The notes under the pieces were generated by a model. That model saw only the letters and a program-made list of their open reading frames with translations. It was not told where the DNA came from and made no database searches. A DNA stretch of 64,000 nucleotides from an uncultured Ruminococcus sp. (lineage in GTDB: Bacteria; Bacillota; Clostridia; Oscillospirales; Ruminococcaceae): the NCBI GenBank assembly GCA_947627175.1, contig CANQVA010000001.1, positions 186,001-250,000 on the forward strand, written 5' to 3'. Positions 61,307 through 64,000 of this stretch are shown piece by piece. Positions within the stretch are counted from its first letter, which is position 1, and every line of letters starts with the position of its first letter. Position numbers and translations under genes: made by a program.

Positions 61307-62401
61307 TTGAACAAAGCATATAAATTCAGAATATCCCCGAATAATGAGCAAAAAATTTTGTTTGCCAAGACTTTTGGCTGTGTGAGATTTATCTATAATC
61401 GAATGCTTTCTGATAAAATCAAGTATTATCAAGAAACCAAACAAAAGCTGAATAACACTCCTGCTCAATATAAAGAGGAATTTGAGTGGCTTAAAGAAGT
61501 GGACAGCTTAGCACTTGCCAATGCACAAATGAACTTGCAAAAAGCGTATAACAACTTTTTTAGAAGTCCTAAAATCGGTTTCCCGAAATTCAAATCAAAA
61601 CATAGAAACAGAAATTCTTACACTACAAATAACCAAAAGGGTTCTGTTGCTATTGAAAATGGCTGTCTGAAACTTCCTAAAATAGGTCTTGTAAGACTAA
61701 AGCAGCATAGAATAATTCCGTCTGATTACAAATTAAAATCAGTGACTGTCAGTCAGACAGCAAGCGGAAAATATTATGCGAGCATTCTGTTTGAGTACGA
61801 AAACCAAGTACAGGAACAGCAATTGCAAAATTTTTTAGGTCTTGACTTCTCCATGCACGAGTTATACAAGGACAGCAACGGAAATGAACCTGAATATCCG
61901 AGATATTACAGAAAAGCCGAAAAGAAACTTGCAAAAGAACAACGCAAATTGTCGCATATGCAAAAAGGCTCTAATAATCGAAATAAACAGCGTATCAAAG
62001 TTGCGAAATTGCATGAAAAAGTTGCCAATCAAAGAAAAGATTTTCTGCATAAGCAGTCAAGACAAATCAGCAATGCCTATGATTGTGTATGCGTTGAAGA
62101 TTTGAATATGCAAGCCATGGCTAAAACCTTGAAATTCGGAAAATCTGTAATTGATAACGGCTGGGGAATGTTTGTAACATTTTTGAAGTATAAGCTTGAA
62201 GAACAAGGTAAAAAACTTGTAAAAGTAGATAAATTCTTTGCAAGCAGTCAGACTTGTTCTTGTTGTGGATACAAAAATTCCGAAACAAAAGATTTATCCG
62301 TCAGAGAATGGACTTGTCCACAATGTGGTACAGTTCATGACAGAGATGTAAATGCCGCAATCAATATCAAAAATGAGGGTATGCGTTTAGTTTTTGCATA
62401 A
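61307..62401 (+). CDS. tnpB: TnpB RNA-guided endonuclease, copy 2
   Basis: 364 aa with TTG start after AAGGTGA. The RuvC acids are present (FLGLDFSMHELY, CVCVEDLNMQAMAK, VHDRDVNAAINI), as is the zinc finger CSCCGYK...CPQCG. Differences from copy 1 lie mainly at about residues 205-225 (RKAEKKLAKEQRKLSHMQKGSNNRNKQ against RQSEKKLKCEQRKLSHMRKGSKNHDKQ) and at single sites, none catalytic. Both copies therefore look functional. Confidence 0.93.
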   Translation: MNKAYKFRISPNNEQKILFAKTFGCVRFIYNRMLSDKIKYYQETKQKLNNTPAQYKEEFEWLKEVDSLALANAQMNLQKAYNNFFRSPKIGFPKFKSKHRNRNSYTTNNQKGSVAIENGCLKLPKIGLVRLKQHRIIPSDYKLKSVTVSQTASGKYYASILFEYENQVQEQQLQNFLGLDFSMHELYKDSNGNEPEYPRYYRKAEKKLAKEQRKLSHMQKGSNNRNKQRIKVAKLHEKVANQRKDFLHKQSRQISNAYDCVCVEDLNMQAMAKTLKFGKSVIDNGWGMFVTFLKYKLEEQGKKLVKVDKFFASSQTCSCCGYKNSETKDLSVREWTCPQCGTVHDRDVNAAINIKNEGMRLVFA

Positions 62402-62548
62402 CCTGAAATAAAAGAACCGTGGGACACACGGGGTTAGCTTGAACTACTACAGCATCTATGCCAAATCACATAGAATAAGACTGGTTAAACAGGAAGCCCC
62501 CGCCTTTTTAGGCGGGGGAGGATGTCACAATATTATTGGAATAGACTT
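62402..62548 (+). ncRNA. Candidate omega-RNA of TnpB copy 2, with guide
   Basis: The 3' end of the element holds CCCCCGCC / GGCGGGGG (62496-62519 region) and ends at 62528. The next bases (62529-62548) would be the guide and correspond to the last codons of addA. The 5' end of the RNA probably begins inside tnpB and is not set here. Confidence 0.55.
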
Positions 62549-64000
62549 TTCAAGCTGAAATGAATATAGATAAGCCTCTTTCACACGTTTTCCGAAAATA
62601 AGTTCTATCGCTGATTTATACAACTGAATCTGTATGCGGTAACGTTCTTCAAGACGTGATGCGGAAATTCCCCTGTCTGATTTATAGTCTACAACAACAA
62701 TTCCGTCATCTTCCTCAAACATAAGGTCTATAATACCTTTAATCATGCCGTCTGAATTTCTGAATCTTTCCATTATGCCGTTATCAAGGTCAAGCTGTGA
62801 AATCGAAACCATGAACTTTTTTTCACGCCATACATTCATTGAATTTTCAATACGTCTGTAAAGTTCACTATTGAAAAATGCTGATACTTTATCAGGGCTG
62901 ATAGTTTCCGCCTCTGCCTTATTGATATAACCCATATCCGAAATACGTCTTATTTCATCTGACGGATTATTTATTGCATTTTCAAAAATACAATACTGAA
63001 AAAATGTGTGTATAGCTGTACCACGTTCCGCACCAGTAAGTTTATTTTCTTCTGAAATGAATTTAGGTCTGCGGAGTTGAAAATCAAAATTTTCATCTTC
63101 CTTGAATTTCCTTGTAATCTGCGTAACGCTTAATTTTGCAGGTATTTCCGAAAGACTGTCATCATAATTATTATAAATAATTTTACTCATTCTGTCACAC
63201 AGATTTTCATCAGGTTCTGCTTCAAATACTGTCTTTTCCTCTTCCTTTTCTATATCTGAAATTTTATCACAAAATTCACATTCAAAAATTTTTTCATCAT
63301 AAGCCGGTTCAGGTATAATTTCATTCTGTGGAATAAGATTGAAATATTCAGCAATTTTCCTGAAATCAGAATGTTTCATAAGGCAAAGCCATATCCAGTC
63401 ATAAAAACTGTCCGAATCGCATACCATGTCTGAAATATCTCCGTTGTCTGATATATAATTCTCATAAAGATTTGCTACAGATTTTATTAACTTTTCGTTA
63501 TATTTAAGATTTACAAAAAGCTGTTGTTTTGCTCTCGTCAATCCAACATAAAAAAGACGCATTTCTTCACTTCTTGTATCTTTCTTTTCTTCATGAAAAA
63601 GCATACTCTGCTGAAATGTCTTATACCTGCGGACTGTTTCGGGATTATACAGAATATAACCTGTTCTTCCGTCTGCTGAACACATTACAGAATCTGAATC
63701 ATACCTGAAAGTCAATGAAGTTTCTGCTAAAAATACAAATGTAAATTCAAGCCCTTTTGAACCGTGTAGTGACATAACGGAAACATAATTTCCTGATGAT
63801 GCAGAAGTTTTTCCCTGTGCATAATCGCCATTTTCCATAACTCTGTCAATATGCCTGAGAAAACCGCTTAATCCGCCTGTTCCCTCAAAAGCTACCGATT
63901 GTTCATAGCCTTTTGCATACTGTATAAGCATACGTAAATTTGCACGTTTCTTTTCTCCGTCACTGTAAAGCTGCATAACAGAAATAAAGTCCGTAGTATC
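62525..64000 (-). CDS. addA: ATP-dependent helicase/nuclease subunit AddA (N-terminal part outside window)
   Basis: About 491 codons of the C-terminal part; the frame is open at base 64000. Helicase motif V (SLHGSKGLEFTFVFLAE), motif VI (RLFYVGLTRAKQQL) and the C-terminal RecB-type nuclease motifs (RGTAIHTFFQY, MIKGIIDLMFEEDDGIVVVDYKSD) identify AddA, which with AddB resects double-strand breaks. The stop codon TGA (62527-62525) lies within the right end of the TnpB element, so the insertion has replaced the native end of the gene by LEKSIPIIL plus stop. As this is past the nuclease core, activity is probably kept. Confidence 0.9.
   Translation of the reverse strand, partial: DTTDFISVMQLYSDGEKKRANLRMLIQYAKGYEQSVAFEGTGGLSGFLRHIDRVMENGDYAQGKTSASSGNYVSVMSLHGSKGLEFTFVFLAETSLTFRYDSDSVMCSADGRTGYILYNPETVRRYKTFQQSMLFHEEKKDTRSEEMRLFYVGLTRAKQQLFVNLKYNEKLIKSVANLYENYISDNGDISDMVCDSDSFYDWIWLCLMKHSDFRKIAEYFNLIPQNEIIPEPAYDEKIFECEFCDKISDIEKEEEKTVFEAEPDENLCDRMSKIIYNNYDDSLSEIPAKLSVTQITRKFKEDENFDFQLRRPKFISEENKLTGAERGTAIHTFFQYCIFENAINNPSDEIRRISDMGYINKAEAETISPDKVSAFFNSELYRRIENSMNVWREKKFMVSISQLDLDNGIMERFRNSDGMIKGIIDLMFEEDDGIVVVDYKSDRGISASRLEERYRIQIQLYKSAIELIFGKRVKEAYLYSFQLEKSIPIIL

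Larger units (their letters stand above)
61178..62528 (+). mobile_element. IS200/IS605-group element carrying only tnpB, copy 2
   Basis: Same ends, hairpins, promoter and gene as the element at 15319-16670, in opposite orientation. Left boundary in TTTCAG (about 61178-61182), right boundary at GTCAC (62528). It sits between the htrA terminator and the 3' end of addA. Confidence 0.88.

Overview
The window is AT-rich (about one third G+C by eye) and reads as a chromosomal segment of a cellulosome-building Gram-positive anaerobe, most likely Ruminococcus or a close relative in the Oscillospiraceae. The main evidence is dockerin modules on a GH26 mannanase-type enzyme, on a Cthe_2159-type carbohydrate-binding protein and on two CAP-domain proteins. 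Firmicute housekeeping genes (rbgA, DUF896, the TIGR03960/TIGR03936 pair, an LTA-synthase-like sulfatase) agree. I found no tRNA, rRNA or CRISPR array.

Layout. 1-10.7 kb: a dockerin/Cthe_2159 protein (cut by the left edge), a DUF6465 protein and HU, an RHH protein with ClpB, a probable free-standing structured RNA, a DUF4956 + VTC-domain pair, the GH26 enzyme, and an orphan GrpE-like protein. 10.9-16.7 kb: sbcD-sbcC with a TnpB-only IS200/IS605-type element just upstream of sbcD. 16.8-24.3 kb: a REC-HD-GYP protein with an Hpt protein, a large GT-C-like membrane protein, an HMGL-type aldolase, nth with a small membrane protein, and a CPBP protease. 24.4-36.6 kb: a signalling island bounded by two nearly identical 1-kb copies of a CAP-dockerin gene. 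It holds REC-kinase, REC-AraC, REC-Hpt and hybrid-kinase genes, then a complete BceRS-BceAB-type peptide sensing and export module. 36.7-46 kb: a radical SAM activase-like protein, a double-lipase surface protein, a ClpC-like ATPase without the usual middle domain, a small Cys/Gly-rich peptide, and tig-clpP-clpX. 46.2-56.2 kb (mostly minus strand): lepB-lepB-rbgA-hyp-rnhB-yraN-thrC-phosphoesterase, rplS alone behind a structured leader, and DUF896-cdd-DUF4291-TIGR03960-TIGR03936. 56.3-64 kb: an SDR, an LTA-synthase-like sulfatase with a thioesterase-like protein, HtrA, a second copy of the TnpB element, and the 3' end of addA.

The themes are surface carbohydrate use (dockerin proteins, possibly linked to the VTC/DUF4956 pair by an identical 17-bp operator), protein quality control (ClpB, ClpC, ClpXP, trigger factor, HtrA, a GrpE-like protein), and multi-step phosphorelay signalling. 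The points most worth a second look are: the shared operator; a roughly 260-nt structured RNA with consensus promoter and terminator; a response-regulator gene whose only well-placed start codon is AUA; two TnpB elements with readable omega-RNA guides, one of which supplies the stop codon of addA; and a hairpin between Shine-Dalgarno and AUG of the VTC gene.
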